DNA of 64,000 nucleotides, taken from positions 114,215-178,214 of the forward strand of contig JAJFJQ010000010.1 of assembly GCA_021773835.1 (NCBI GenBank), read 5' to 3'. Under the pieces are notes generated by a model that was not told the origin of the DNA, ran no database searches, and saw only the letters and a list, made by a program, of their open reading frames with translations. The translations under genes and the position numbers were made by a program. Below, piece after piece: positions 17,452 to 26,197 of the stretch (within the stretch, counting starts at the first letter, position 1; each line of letters begins with the position of its first letter). The stretch is from Gammaproteobacteria bacterium (lineage in GTDB: Bacteria; Pseudomonadota; Gammaproteobacteria; Ga0077536).

Positions 17452-18579
17452 ATGAAATTTGGATTCTTAACCGAGGGTGATACCCCGCCTGGGGCATCGG
17501 CAGCAAACCGCTTGCATGAGGTGATTCGCGAAGCACAGTTTTGCGATGAAATGAATTTTGATTTTTGGGGTAGTTCTGAACAGCACTTTACGGATCCGGT
17601 AGCCACGATCTCAGCGCCTGAGGTTTTATACGGCGCGGTAGCTCAGGCCACGAGCCGGATCAAATTGCGCAGCATGTCGACGGTGCTGCTGCACTTTAAT
17701 CATCCAATTCGATCGGCTGAACGTTTGGCAACACTCGATATCCTCTCTCGTGGCCGCATGCAATTCGGTACCGCTCGGGGTAACAATGCGGGCGCCGTAA
17801 AAGCCTTTGAGATAGATGCCGATGGCACCCGGGGCGAGTGGCTCGAAACGCTTGAGGTCATCGTCAAGGCTCTCACGACGCACGAGATGGAACATCACGG
17901 CGAGTTCTACAACATCGAGCCAACGATCGTTTGTCCCCGGCTCTACCAACCGCAATTTCCCGAGATCCATGTAGCCGCAACCAGCCTGGAAACGCATATC
18001 GAAGCCGGCAAAATGGGGATCGGCGTTATGAACGCGTCGCCGTTCGCGTGGGACTATTTAGAAGATTGCATCAAGGCCTATAGAGATGCCTTAAAAGAGG
18101 CGAAGCCGCTACCAGGGGTTGGGATCACGAGTACGATTTCGTTAGGCGTGTTCGGGGTGCATTGTGCACGCACGCGAGCGCTCGCACTCGAGGAAGCGCG
18201 CCCATCTTCGTTGGGATTTGCGAAATTTCTGATGAGTTTCTATGGTGCGATCAGTGAGACCAGTCCGGGCTACGCGTATCTCGCCGGGGTCAAGGACACG
18301 CTCGGGGATCGTGCCGACGATTTGCCTTATTTAGTCGATGCGCTGCCGTGGTTCCTGGTCGGTGCACCAGATGACATCATCAAACGGATCCGCGAATTCG
18401 AAGCAATGGGGATCGACGAAGTGATCCTACGTATGGACGGGCATGGCCACCATAAAATTATGGAGAGCATCGAAATGTTCGGTAAATACGTGCTGCCCGA
18501 ATTCCAAAACCCCGGCAATATTGTCCGCGGCGGTGGGTACGAAGAGTACGGCGTGGAGTCGCCGCCCTATATGTTGTGA
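17452..18579 (+). CDS. LLM-class flavin-dependent oxidoreductase
   Basis: A 375-residue member of the bacterial luciferase-like monooxygenase family. It shows the N-terminal MKFGFLTEGDTPPGAS strand, FDFWGSSEQHF, LLHFNHPIRSAERLATLDILSRGRMQFGTARG and a C-terminal VGAPDDIIKRIREFEAMGIDEVI block. The typical SxGR-like sequence (LSRGRMQFG) supports flavin binding. ATG 17452 is chosen because GGAGG (17441-17445) lies 6 nt upstream. It is probably co-transcribed with the DUF1329 gene. The substrate is unknown; it is distinct in sequence from the other two such enzymes in the window. Confidence 0.9.
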   Translation: MKFGFLTEGDTPPGASAANRLHEVIREAQFCDEMNFDFWGSSEQHFTDPVATISAPEVLYGAVAQATSRIKLRSMSTVLLHFNHPIRSAERLATLDILSRGRMQFGTARGNNAGAVKAFEIDADGTRGEWLETLEVIVKALTTHEMEHHGEFYNIEPTIVCPRLYQPQFPEIHVAATSLETHIEAGKMGIGVMNASPFAWDYLEDCIKAYRDALKEAKPLPGVGITSTISLGVFGVHCARTRALALEEARPSSLGFAKFLMSFYGAISETSPGYAYLAGVKDTLGDRADDLPYLVDALPWFLVGAPDDIIKRIREFEAMGIDEVILRMDGHGHHKIMESIEMFGKYVLPEFQNPGNIVRGGGYEEYGVESPPYML

Positions 18580-18600
18580 TCCTGGTGCAAGCGTTGAAAC

Positions 18601-20076
18601 TCAGTCGCTGTGATCAATAAAGATGTTCTTTTCTTCGGTATACAACTCCAGCGCGCGCATACTCAGTTCGCGCCCTAGACCTGATTTCTTGTGACCGCCA
18701 AACGGGGCGAATAATCCATAACGGCTAGCGCTACCGTGCGAATTAACTGAGACCATGCCGCATTGCAGGGCGCGCGCGACCCGTATAGCCTTACCACCAT
18801 CGCGCGACCAGACCGAGGCGTTTAAGCCATACTCATTGTCATTGGCCATTGCGATCGCATGGGCCTCGTCATCAAATGGGATCACGACCACGACCGGTCC
18901 AAAAATTTCTTCGCGCGCCGCCTGCATATCGTTAGTCGCGTTCGCAAGAATCGTCGGTGAGAAGTAATGTCCTTGTGCCAAGTTGACTGGCCGGTCACCA
19001 CCACACAGCACATTAGCGCCCTCGGCAACGGCGCCATCGACATAGTCTTTGACCGTGCGCCAACTCGAACTCGATATCAGCGGTCCCATGTTGGTGTCAT
19101 CCGCCATCGGATCGCCTACGCGGAACAATTCGGTCGCCGTCACTAAACGCTCGGTAAATTCCTCAAGTACGCCACGTTCGACAAACAATCGGGTACGAGC
19201 GGAACAACTTTGACCGGCATTGCCAAAAGCACCAAACACCGCCGCGGTAGCAGCTTTGTCCAGGTCGGCATCAGAAAAAACGATATTTGGGCTTTTACCA
19301 CCGAGCTCCAAGGATACGCGTTTGATGTCGTCGGCCGATTGTTTTACCAATTCTGCGCCAGTGCGTGTCTCCCCGGTAAACGCAATCTTGTTGACCATTG
19401 GGTGGCGCGCAATCGTGTTACCCAATTCGCCCCCGGGTCCCGGCAACACGTTTAACACCCCGGCCGGTACGCCTGCCGCGAGTGCGATCTGCCCCAAGAT
19501 AAGGCTTGTGACCGGCGTATGGCTTGCCGGTTTTAGAATAAGCGAGCACCCACACGCCAGAGCCGGCGCAGTTTTCCAAGAAGCCGCCAACAACGGAAAG
19601 TTCCACGGCGTAATTTGCGCAACGACGCCGATCGGTTCGCGCAAGGTAAAATCCAGGACATCCGCACCCATTGGGATCGTATTGCCAAAAAACTTATCGG
19701 CAGCACCGGCGTAGTACTCGAACACCCGCGCACTCGCATCCACTTCATTACGAGAGTTGGCCAAGATCTTACCGCCACAACGGGTTTCGAGTTCGGCGAG
19801 CTCATCAAACCGACCTCGAATGCCATCGGCAATTGCTTGCAATATACGACCACGTGCAAAAGGGGCGAGCCGCGGCCAAGGTCCTTGGTCAAAAGCCGTT
19901 CTTGCAGCGAGCGCGGCTGCTTCCAGATCCGCGACGCCGGCGCGGGCGACTTCGGCAACAAGCGATTCTGTCGCCGGATCATTGACCACGAACGTGCCGC
20001 CTTGCGCGGCATCGCGCAGTTCGCCGCCAATAAGAAGTTGGTAATTACCACTCGTCAATGTCATTGGTAGATTCAT
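18601..20076 (-). CDS. NAD(P)-dependent aldehyde dehydrogenase
   Basis: A 491-residue ALDH-superfamily protein. The catalytic elements are visible: TPWNFPLLAASWK, VSLELGGKSPNIVF (general-base Glu, about residue 255) and FGNAGQSCSARTRLFVE with the nucleophilic Cys (about 289), then EEIFGPVVVVIPFD. It oxidises an aldehyde to an acid. The start overlaps the 3' end of the upstream HAD gene by 32 nt; an alternative ATG at 20064 would reduce the overlap to 20 nt. The overlap implies a shared transcript. The closest subgroup appears to be betaine/aminobutyraldehyde-type, but the substrate is uncertain. Confidence 0.93.
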   Translation of the reverse strand: MNLPMTLTSGNYQLLIGGELRDAAQGGTFVVNDPATESLVAEVARAGVADLEAAALAARTAFDQGPWPRLAPFARGRILQAIADGIRGRFDELAELETRCGGKILANSRNEVDASARVFEYYAGAADKFFGNTIPMGADVLDFTLREPIGVVAQITPWNFPLLAASWKTAPALACGCSLILKPASHTPVTSLILGQIALAAGVPAGVLNVLPGPGGELGNTIARHPMVNKIAFTGETRTGAELVKQSADDIKRVSLELGGKSPNIVFSDADLDKAATAAVFGAFGNAGQSCSARTRLFVERGVLEEFTERLVTATELFRVGDPMADDTNMGPLISSSSWRTVKDYVDGAVAEGANVLCGGDRPVNLAQGHYFSPTILANATNDMQAAREEIFGPVVVVIPFDDEAHAIAMANDNEYGLNASVWSRDGGKAIRVARALQCGMVSVNSHGSASRYGLFAPFGGHKKSGLGRELSMRALELYTEEKNIFIDHSD

Positions 20077-20758
20077 CTCTTGTTGGCGGAGCTTGGTCGG
20101 ATATAACTTCCTGCAACCACGACACTAGATCGTCGGCGATAATATGTACATGATCGCCTACCGTCCCATGACTAAATTCGGATGAATTACGGACCCAAAC
20201 CGTCGTCATCCCAAGCGCCGCTGCCGGACGTAAATTATCGGGCACGTCTTCGATAAAGGCGATCGAGGATGGATCACCACCCACGGCTTGCGCAACTCGA
20301 TAGTAGGCCGCGACTTTGGGCTTCGGCGCATAGTCCGCCGCCACGATGTCGAAAATGGCATCAAATTGCGCCGCACATCCAAGACGATTTAACACCCGAT
20401 CCGCGTGGTCGGCAGTACCATTAGTAAAAACAAACTTACGACCGGGCAGCTTTTCCAGAGCGAGATTAAGTGCCGGGCTCGATTCGACCACCAAATAATC
20501 GACGTCATGAATGTACTCAAAGTACACCTCCGGCGTCACACCGTGATGTTTAATCAATCCATGCAACGGCGTCCCGTACTCCCGCATGTAGGCTGTTTGT
20601 AGTTCACGAGCTTGTTCCTTTGACGTACCTAAGAGCTCACAAAACAGGCGTTGCGCCTGGTTCGACATTTGCCGTTGTAAATTGCAGGTAGCCGGGTACA
20701 GCGTGTTGTCCAAGTCGAACAACCAATTTTTGATATGTCGCAGCGGCGGAGTGCTCAC
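20045..20758 (-). CDS. HAD-family pyrimidine 5'-nucleotidase-like hydrolase
   Basis: A 237-residue HAD hydrolase. Motif I is NWLFDLDNTLYP (about residues 11-22), motif II FVFTNGTADHA, motif III the Lys in YAPKPKVAAYYRVA, and motif IV SIAFIEDVPDNL. This pattern, with DNTLYP and FEDxxxNL, is that of pyrimidine 5'-nucleotidases of the Sdt1 type. Initiation is at GTG 20758. It is coupled to the downstream aldehyde dehydrogenase by overlap. A role in nucleotide salvage fits the nearby LOG-family gene and the NCS1 transporter but is inference. Confidence 0.85.
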   Translation of the reverse strand: MSTPPLRHIKNWLFDLDNTLYPATCNLQRQMSNQAQRLFCELLGTSKEQARELQTAYMREYGTPLHGLIKHHGVTPEVYFEYIHDVDYLVVESSPALNLALEKLPGRKFVFTNGTADHADRVLNRLGCAAQFDAIFDIVAADYAPKPKVAAYYRVAQAVGGDPSSIAFIEDVPDNLRPAAALGMTTVWVRNSSEFSHGTVGDHVHIIADDLVSWLQEVISDQAPPTRDESTNDIDEW

Positions 20759-20796
20759 CGCGGGAACGTGAACAATGATCTTACGCGGGGCGGATA

Positions 20797-21324
20797 CTAT
20801 GGTGTCGCTTCATTCGCTACTGACGCGACAGTAGCGTCCGGCGGCGCCAGGATGATCTCCTCGATAGTCACATCCTTTAGTTTACCCTTACTCGAGACAT
20901 ACATCATGACGGTGCGGCCGGGAAATTCGAAGGTGATTGTATAGACCTCGTAGCGAGGGTTTGTATCGATGCTCATCGAAACCTTCGCGTTTTCGCCATA
21001 CATGTCAGCGTCGATCGAACCCAACAGCGCCATTCCAAGTTCACGGACGGCCTCGCCCTCAAACGCGCCGGCATCGCGACTGGCCCAAATCAATGTGCCG
21101 TCGCGGAACTGGACAATGCCGTGATGTATGTCAACGTCGTCTTTGTCGACAACCTCGAGCACATCAGGCCGGATTTCAATCAACTGGTACTTTTCTTCCA
21201 ACTGCGGTCGCAGTGTCTTCTCTAAGTCACCAACCTTGACCGCGAATTCGCCGATCATAAAGTCGCCAGCTGCCGCCGTGGTACATGCGAACAGAGCTAA
21301 GAGACCGATTATTAGAAAGCGCAT
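20797..21324 (-). CDS. periplasmic hypothetical protein
   Basis: A 175-residue protein with a clean signal peptide (MRFLIIGLLALFACTTAAAGD). It is followed by an alternating strand-rich domain that includes FRDGTLIWASRDAGAF and YEVYTITFEFPGRTVMMYVSSKG. The frame is open 75 nt further upstream, but ATG 21324 has GAGGAGG at ideal spacing and starts the signal peptide. I do not recognise the family; the mid-part, about a gauge-like V-V-D-x-D-D-V-D-I motif, has no catalytic signature. It lies 38 nt upstream of the HAD gene on the same strand and may be co-transcribed. Confidence 0.8.
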   Translation of the reverse strand: MRFLIIGLLALFACTTAAAGDFMIGEFAVKVGDLEKTLRPQLEEKYQLIEIRPDVLEVVDKDDVDIHHGIVQFRDGTLIWASRDAGAFEGEAVRELGMALLGSIDADMYGENAKVSMSIDTNPRYEVYTITFEFPGRTVMMYVSSKGKLKDVTIEEIILAPPDATVASVANEATP

Positions 21325-21439
21325 CGTGGGATCCTCCTCAGAGGCGTTCACCGGATCGAGAGGGAGGCTAGTATAAGAAGAACAAAGCCTATTTTTCAAG
21401 GATGCAATACCATTACACCTTTAGTGGGAGAACGATCAA

Positions 21440-22036
21440 ATGACGGAACGGGTATTTCACCGAGTGTGTGTGTTCTCGGGATCACGATTTGGTAGCGATC
21501 CTGCTTTCAAGCAGGCTGCCAGTGAACTGGGAGCGACCTTAGCAGAGCACGAGATTGAACTCGTTTATGGCGGAGGTAGTGTGGGATTAATGGGTGTCAT
21601 CGCCGACTCAATTCTGAGTCGTGGTGGTCGTGCGACGGGCGTGATACCAGAATTTCTCGCTACCAAGGAATTGATGCATAAAGGACTAAGCGAGGTCTTT
21701 GTCACGCAAGATATGCACACACGCAAAGCGAAAATGGCTGAACTCAGCGACGCCTTCATTGCCATGCCTGGCGGATTAGGCACCTTCGAAGAGTTGTTCG
21801 AAATGGTTACCTGGGCGCAACTCGGCGTGCATGAAAAACCGATCGGTTTATTGAACACCAAAGGCTTTTACCAACCACTGCTCGATATGATCGAACACAC
21901 AATCGATGCTGGTTTTATTCACGACAGTCATCGACAGTTATTAGTTGCCGAACAAGATCCATCCAGGCTGCTATCAAGACTTCAGAATCAACCGGCACTG
22001 AATTTCCAAAAAGTTACAGATCTTAATCGGACTTAG
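21440..22036 (+). CDS. LOG-family (TIGR00730) nucleotide phosphoribohydrolase-like protein
   Basis: A 198-residue Rossmann-fold protein with the two LOG signatures: a VCVFSGSRFGSDPAF start, and MPGGLGTFEELFEMVTWAQLG (PGGxGTxxE, about residues 108-116). Members hydrolyse nucleoside 5'-monophosphates (cytokinin-activating or AMP-type) to base and ribose 5-phosphate. Glu in ELFE and Arg in HTRKAKM are the expected catalytic residues. It is monocistronic and divergent from the periplasmic protein gene. The RTX gene ends 115 nt beyond it, convergently. Confidence 0.9.
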   Translation: MTERVFHRVCVFSGSRFGSDPAFKQAASELGATLAEHEIELVYGGGSVGLMGVIADSILSRGGRATGVIPEFLATKELMHKGLSEVFVTQDMHTRKAKMAELSDAFIAMPGGLGTFEELFEMVTWAQLGVHEKPIGLLNTKGFYQPLLDMIEHTIDAGFIHDSHRQLLVAEQDPSRLLSRLQNQPALNFQKVTDLNRT

Positions 22037-22151
22037 CGCTCGCCCCCGATATGTCTGTAGAAACGTATTCGGAACAGGTACAAATCTCGGCGAGCGAATA
22101 GCTTGTACCTGCCCGGAACACACATCCCACTTTCCGTATCGAGTACTGCCC

Positions 22152-25100
22152 TCAAGCGAAAAGGTCGGTCGACGCAATCGAGTCTGCAGCAATTTTCATC
22201 ACGTCATTCTCTGCATTGAAGGAATCGCCAAGGATATCAATCGTACCAACCGTCGTATCGGCGCCGTCTTTTAGGGTAACCAATGTGTGGCCATCCAAGT
22301 CGTCAAACAACAAGGTTAGATCATTGGACACCAACAGCTTGTCTTGACCGGAGCGAAAGTCTCTTACTACGTCCAATCCGAGCGAAGCACCTTCGATGGA
22401 TTCGAACACAAAATGGTCCCTGCCGCGCCCGCCAGTTAAATCATCGTCGCCAGCGCCGCCAACGAGAATATCTTTTCCACGCCCGCCTTCAATTTCATCC
22501 GCGCCGGCGCCACCAACGATGATGTCGTTGCCGCGACCGCCCGAAATGACGTCGTCGCCCGCACCGCCGTCGATCTTGTCGTGTCCAGATCCACCGTCGA
22601 TATCGTCGTTCCCATTACCCGCGCGAATAGTGTCGCGCCCGCGACCGCCGTCGATAACATCCGCGCCGTCGCCACTATTTATATTGTCACTGCCACGCCC
22701 GCCATCAACGACATCGTTACCCGCGCCGCTGTTAATCGTATCGCGACCTTTACCGCCGCTAATGTCATCGTCTCCCGCTTGAGTTGTTATGCTGTCGTTG
22801 CCGCGACCGCCATCGATCTCATTATCGCCAGACCCGCCATTAATCATGTCGTTGCCGGATCCGCCCGAGATTTCATCGTCGCCCTCACCGCCATCCAGCT
22901 TATCGCTGCCGCGACCACCATCGATCACGTCTGCGCCATTCCCACCACTTATCGTATCGGCACCTCGCCCGCCGTCGATTTCATCGTCGCCCGAACCACC
23001 CAGTAACTCATCCGCGCCGCGCGTGCCGACAATAACTAGGTCTTCCTCGGTCGGTGCTTCATCTACCGGAGGTTCGTCCACCGGGGGTTCGTCTACCGGA
23101 GGTTCGTCCACTGGAGGCTCGTCTACCGGGGGGCCATCTACCGGAGGCTCGTCTACCGGAGGCTCGTCTACCGGAGGTTCGTCTACCGGAGGTTCGTCCA
23201 CCGGAGGTTCGTCCACTGGAGGCTCGTCCACCGGAGGGCCATCTACCGGAGGGCCATCTACCGGAGGCTCGTCTACCGGAGGCTCGTCCACCGGAGGGCC
23301 ATCTACCGGAGGCTCGTCTACCGGAGGTTCGTCTACCGGAGGTTCGTCTACCGGAGGTTCGTCCGACGTTGCAATGTAGTCGAGCGATCCAGCGGCTAGC
23401 TTAAACGCCTCCGCACCGTAGATCTCACGGTCCAAAACCACAAGGTCATCGATAGCGCCATCGAAGAAGTAGCGCAGATCATTGAGCGTGCCGCTGCTAC
23501 GGTTCATCGTACTCGCACCGAACACCATCGATTCCGTATTACCAGTCATCCCCAGCGCGAACTCCGGACGACCCGAGAGGTCTTCTACATCCTCCAACTG
23601 TCCGTTCAAATAGAACGCCGCTTGTCCCGCATCAAACGTGAACGCAAAGTGGTATTCCTCGCCCGCCACGATATGTTCGATGTTCTTCGCTTTTAGATAA
23701 ACACTCTGCGTCGTCGATTGATAACGAACATCTACACAACCGTGATCGTCGATCCAAGCCGTCAGGTGACCGCCGTCCACATACCCACTCGCATCCTTCG
23801 AAAACAACACCTGCTTTCCATCCCCAGGCGTGTCCGCGATAAAACTGAATGCAACAGTGCCTGCCGTCTGCGCCAATCCCGTCGCGCGTCCCTCATGCGC
23901 AACATTTACATACGCACCCGGCTCGCCAACCACACTCGGGCCGTCGTCACCGTTCCCCGTGAACGTCATCATGTCCAATTCCGGATGTGATAACTCGTCG
24001 ATCACCGCTACCGCCACCGGCACGTCGTCCGGTACGTTGCTCGCATACCTGAACAGCCCACTGTCTTCAAATGGGTTCGAACTGAACAGCTCCGGATTCT
24101 CGATCACCTCACCCAGATTCCCTTCCGCATCACGTGAGTCGTAACCAATAAACTCCGAACCATCCGACAAGATGCTCGTCTTTAACTCACCACTCGGCGC
24201 TAAGGCCTCTTGAAGCTCATCTACCGTCTCTACGATCCCATGCGTTACCTTCGATTCACGCACGATGTCATCTGCATTCACCAAATCACCGTGCACGACG
24301 ATCTGACCCAACAGATCTTCTGTGTGCGCGCCACCACCCGCACCTTGCTTCGAATACACCGTGATCACCGATATCGCTTCATCATCAACACCATCACCAT
24401 CGGTGTCGATCAAGCGGTGCTCCACTACCGGCGTCGCTGTGTGACCGATGATCGCGATCGTATCTTCGTCGGCGTCATAGTCCGCGATCGTGTCGATCCC
24501 GAACATATCCACCCAGTGGTCGTGTACCTCGTCGTTCTCACCCGCGACCCCGGCCCAGTCGATCCGGCGGTCGTCTTCAACGTGCTCTAAGATGATGTCC
24601 CGCTTCGCGTTGATCTGCGGATTGAACAGGAATGTATCGCGCCCTGCACCACCGACCATGATGTCATCGCCCACCAGCGGCTGGTCTTCCCAACCGTACA
24701 GTTTCTGGCGCTCGGGGTTCACCTCGTTATCTGGATCGCCCCGCGTCGGCTCGCCGATCACCAACTGACCGATACGTTGTTCACCCGAATCCGAACGGCT
24801 CACCAGCAAGTCATCACCATCACCACCCAACAACAGATCTGAGCCACGACCGCCTTCGAGCACATCGTCTTCACTGCCACCGATGAGAATATCGTTACCG
24901 TAGCCACCGACAAGCTCATCGCTACCGGCACCGCCAATCAGTTCATCGTCACCACCTTCTCCATACAGGACATCGTTACCCGCACCACCGTCGATGACAT
25001 CGTTACCGGCCAACATCGGTTGTGGACCGGACGGTGCTGTTAACGCATCACCCGGACCTTCGGTGAACAACTGCCACACCTGCGCCGCATCCAGGGCTGC

Positions 25101-25982
25101 ATCTGGCATGAACCCACCCCACAAGCCAAAGTCCGCTATCGCGCCATCGAAGGCGTCGTCTAGATCATCGGAATCAGCGGCGAACGCCGCTGGGGTGTCG
25201 TTGTTCTTCGTGGCGGAGGTATCCGTGCCAAGTAGCCACGGTTCTTCGTTTTGCAGAATATAGGCTTCGGTCGCCTGAGCCGGCGAATCGAGATTGCCCT
25301 CTTTGCGCACCCAGGCGTAATCCGGAACAGCGACCCCATCAACGTAGACGGTGATACCGTCTTCGGTGAAGGACACGGCAAGGTGCGTCCATTGTCCCTC
25401 ACTCAAATAGGCCTCCGAGGACTCCCACGCCTTATTGCTGCCACCGTCACCCTCGGCAAAACGTAGGAAAACCCGGCCATTATCCTGATGCCCGAGCCTA
25501 AAATGTCCGCCATCGCCGGTGCCGGATTGATCCTTGGACAAGACGATCGCCTGCCCTTTTGAAACCACATCCGGTTGCACCCAAAGCGACACTGTCCCTT
25601 GAGTCACTTCCATGATCGGATCATGGGAGATGAACCCGAAGGTATCTTCGCCATTAAACGCTAGAGCGCCATCTGCAGTTCCATCGGGACCCGGCCGCGT
25701 CACTGGATCCGTTTGTTGGACTGCACTGCCACCGACTAATTGATACGCCGTCGCGTCAGATCCGCCGCGTTCATCCCCGAATACGCCCTCGGCACCAATG
25801 TCGAATCCCCAAAACGCCAACGCACCGGGCAGGCCAACAACACTCGTCGGCTCATCACCATTGATAGTATCGGATCCCGGGGTACCTGGGAGGAGATCGG
25901 ACGATGCCGGTGTAAACCCTAAGGGTTCAAAGTGGGCTCGGCTATTTTGAAAAGTGATCGGTCCTTCGCTTGTATCATCCAT
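22152..25982 (-). CDS. RTX calcium-binding protein with two LamG-like domains, type I secretion substrate
   Basis: A 1276-residue secreted protein without an N-terminal signal peptide. Order of parts: LamG/concanavalin-like domain (about 44-314), first RTX block with GGxGxD repeats (about 320-395), an insert, a second LamG-like domain (about 660-865), about twenty PPVD(E/G) pentapeptides (about 873-973), a long second RTX block (about 985-1180) and a C-terminal tail typical of type I substrates (FRSGQDKLLVSNDL). The RTX nonapeptides bind Ca2+ and fold after export. ATG 25982 is chosen because GGAGG lies 9 nt upstream. The exporter and adaptor genes lie directly upstream on the same strand. 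Adhesion or glycan binding is inferred from LamG. Confidence 0.9.
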   Translation of the reverse strand: MDDTSEGPITFQNSRAHFEPLGFTPASSDLLPGTPGSDTINGDEPTSVVGLPGALAFWGFDIGAEGVFGDERGGSDATAYQLVGGSAVQQTDPVTRPGPDGTADGALAFNGEDTFGFISHDPIMEVTQGTVSLWVQPDVVSKGQAIVLSKDQSGTGDGGHFRLGHQDNGRVFLRFAEGDGGSNKAWESSEAYLSEGQWTHLAVSFTEDGITVYVDGVAVPDYAWVRKEGNLDSPAQATEAYILQNEEPWLLGTDTSATKNNDTPAAFAADSDDLDDAFDGAIADFGLWGGFMPDAALDAAQVWQLFTEGPGDALTAPSGPQPMLAGNDVIDGGAGNDVLYGEGGDDELIGGAGSDELVGGYGNDILIGGSEDDVLEGGRGSDLLLGGDGDDLLVSRSDSGEQRIGQLVIGEPTRGDPDNEVNPERQKLYGWEDQPLVGDDIMVGGAGRDTFLFNPQINAKRDIILEHVEDDRRIDWAGVAGENDEVHDHWVDMFGIDTIADYDADEDTIAIIGHTATPVVEHRLIDTDGDGVDDEAISVITVYSKQGAGGGAHTEDLLGQIVVHGDLVNADDIVRESKVTHGIVETVDELQEALAPSGELKTSILSDGSEFIGYDSRDAEGNLGEVIENPELFSSNPFEDSGLFRYASNVPDDVPVAVAVIDELSHPELDMMTFTGNGDDGPSVVGEPGAYVNVAHEGRATGLAQTAGTVAFSFIADTPGDGKQVLFSKDASGYVDGGHLTAWIDDHGCVDVRYQSTTQSVYLKAKNIEHIVAGEEYHFAFTFDAGQAAFYLNGQLEDVEDLSGRPEFALGMTGNTESMVFGASTMNRSSGTLNDLRYFFDGAIDDLVVLDREIYGAEAFKLAAGSLDYIATSDEPPVDEPPVDEPPVDEPPVDGPPVDEPPVDEPPVDGPPVDGPPVDEPPVDEPPVDEPPVDEPPVDEPPVDEPPVDGPPVDEPPVDEPPVDEPPVDEPPVDEAPTEEDLVIVGTRGADELLGGSGDDEIDGGRGADTISGGNGADVIDGGRGSDKLDGGEGDDEISGGSGNDMINGGSGDNEIDGGRGNDSITTQAGDDDISGGKGRDTINSGAGNDVVDGGRGSDNINSGDGADVIDGGRGRDTIRAGNGNDDIDGGSGHDKIDGGAGDDVISGGRGNDIIVGGAGADEIEGGRGKDILVGGAGDDDLTGGRGRDHFVFESIEGASLGLDVVRDFRSGQDKLLVSNDLTLLFDDLDGHTLVTLKDGADTTVGTIDILGDSFNAENDVMKIAADSIASTDLFA
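23062..23364. repeat. 15-bp tandem repeat encoding PPVD(E/G)
   Basis: About twenty tandem copies of a 15-bp unit lie inside the RTX gene and encode the pentapeptide PPVDE, with Gly replacing Glu in some copies. Third-position differences (GTCTACC/GTCCACC) are scattered among units. The tract is an acidic, proline-rich extended linker between the second LamG domain and the C-terminal RTX block. Copy number is likely to vary between strains. Confidence 0.9.
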
Positions 25983-26049
25983 CACTGCGATTCCTCCGTG
26001 AAATCGTTCCTTGTGTACGCGACTGTCTGCGTTCGCCGACAATCTCCAT

Positions 26050-26068
26050 TAACGCTTACACAGCGTTA
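26050..26068. promoter_or_regulatory. inverted repeat in the RTX gene leader
   Basis: TAACGCT (26050-26056) and AGCGTTA (26062-26068) form a 7-bp stem with a 5-nt loop in the 215-nt gap between the adaptor gene and the RTX gene. It lies about 70 nt before the RTX start. It could be a regulatory hairpin or an operator; no U-tract follows. Confidence 0.35.
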
Positions 26069-26197
26069 GCGTTTTACTTCCGTGTCACAGCGAATCGATT
26101 AAAAATTTCGATTGCTTAACGTGCGGCGGTAGTATGAAACTTCTTAACAATAATTTACTTGACTCTCATCACAAATATTTAGCCTGATGTGAAAGTT

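Noticed and set aside
23062..23364. Possible CRISPR array
   Set aside because: The units are contiguous 15-mers without spacers and encode the PPVD linker.
22789..23379. 196-residue plus-strand ORF with SSTGG repeats
   Set aside because: It is the antisense mirror of the RTX/PPVD repeats; the repeated unit keeps several frames open.
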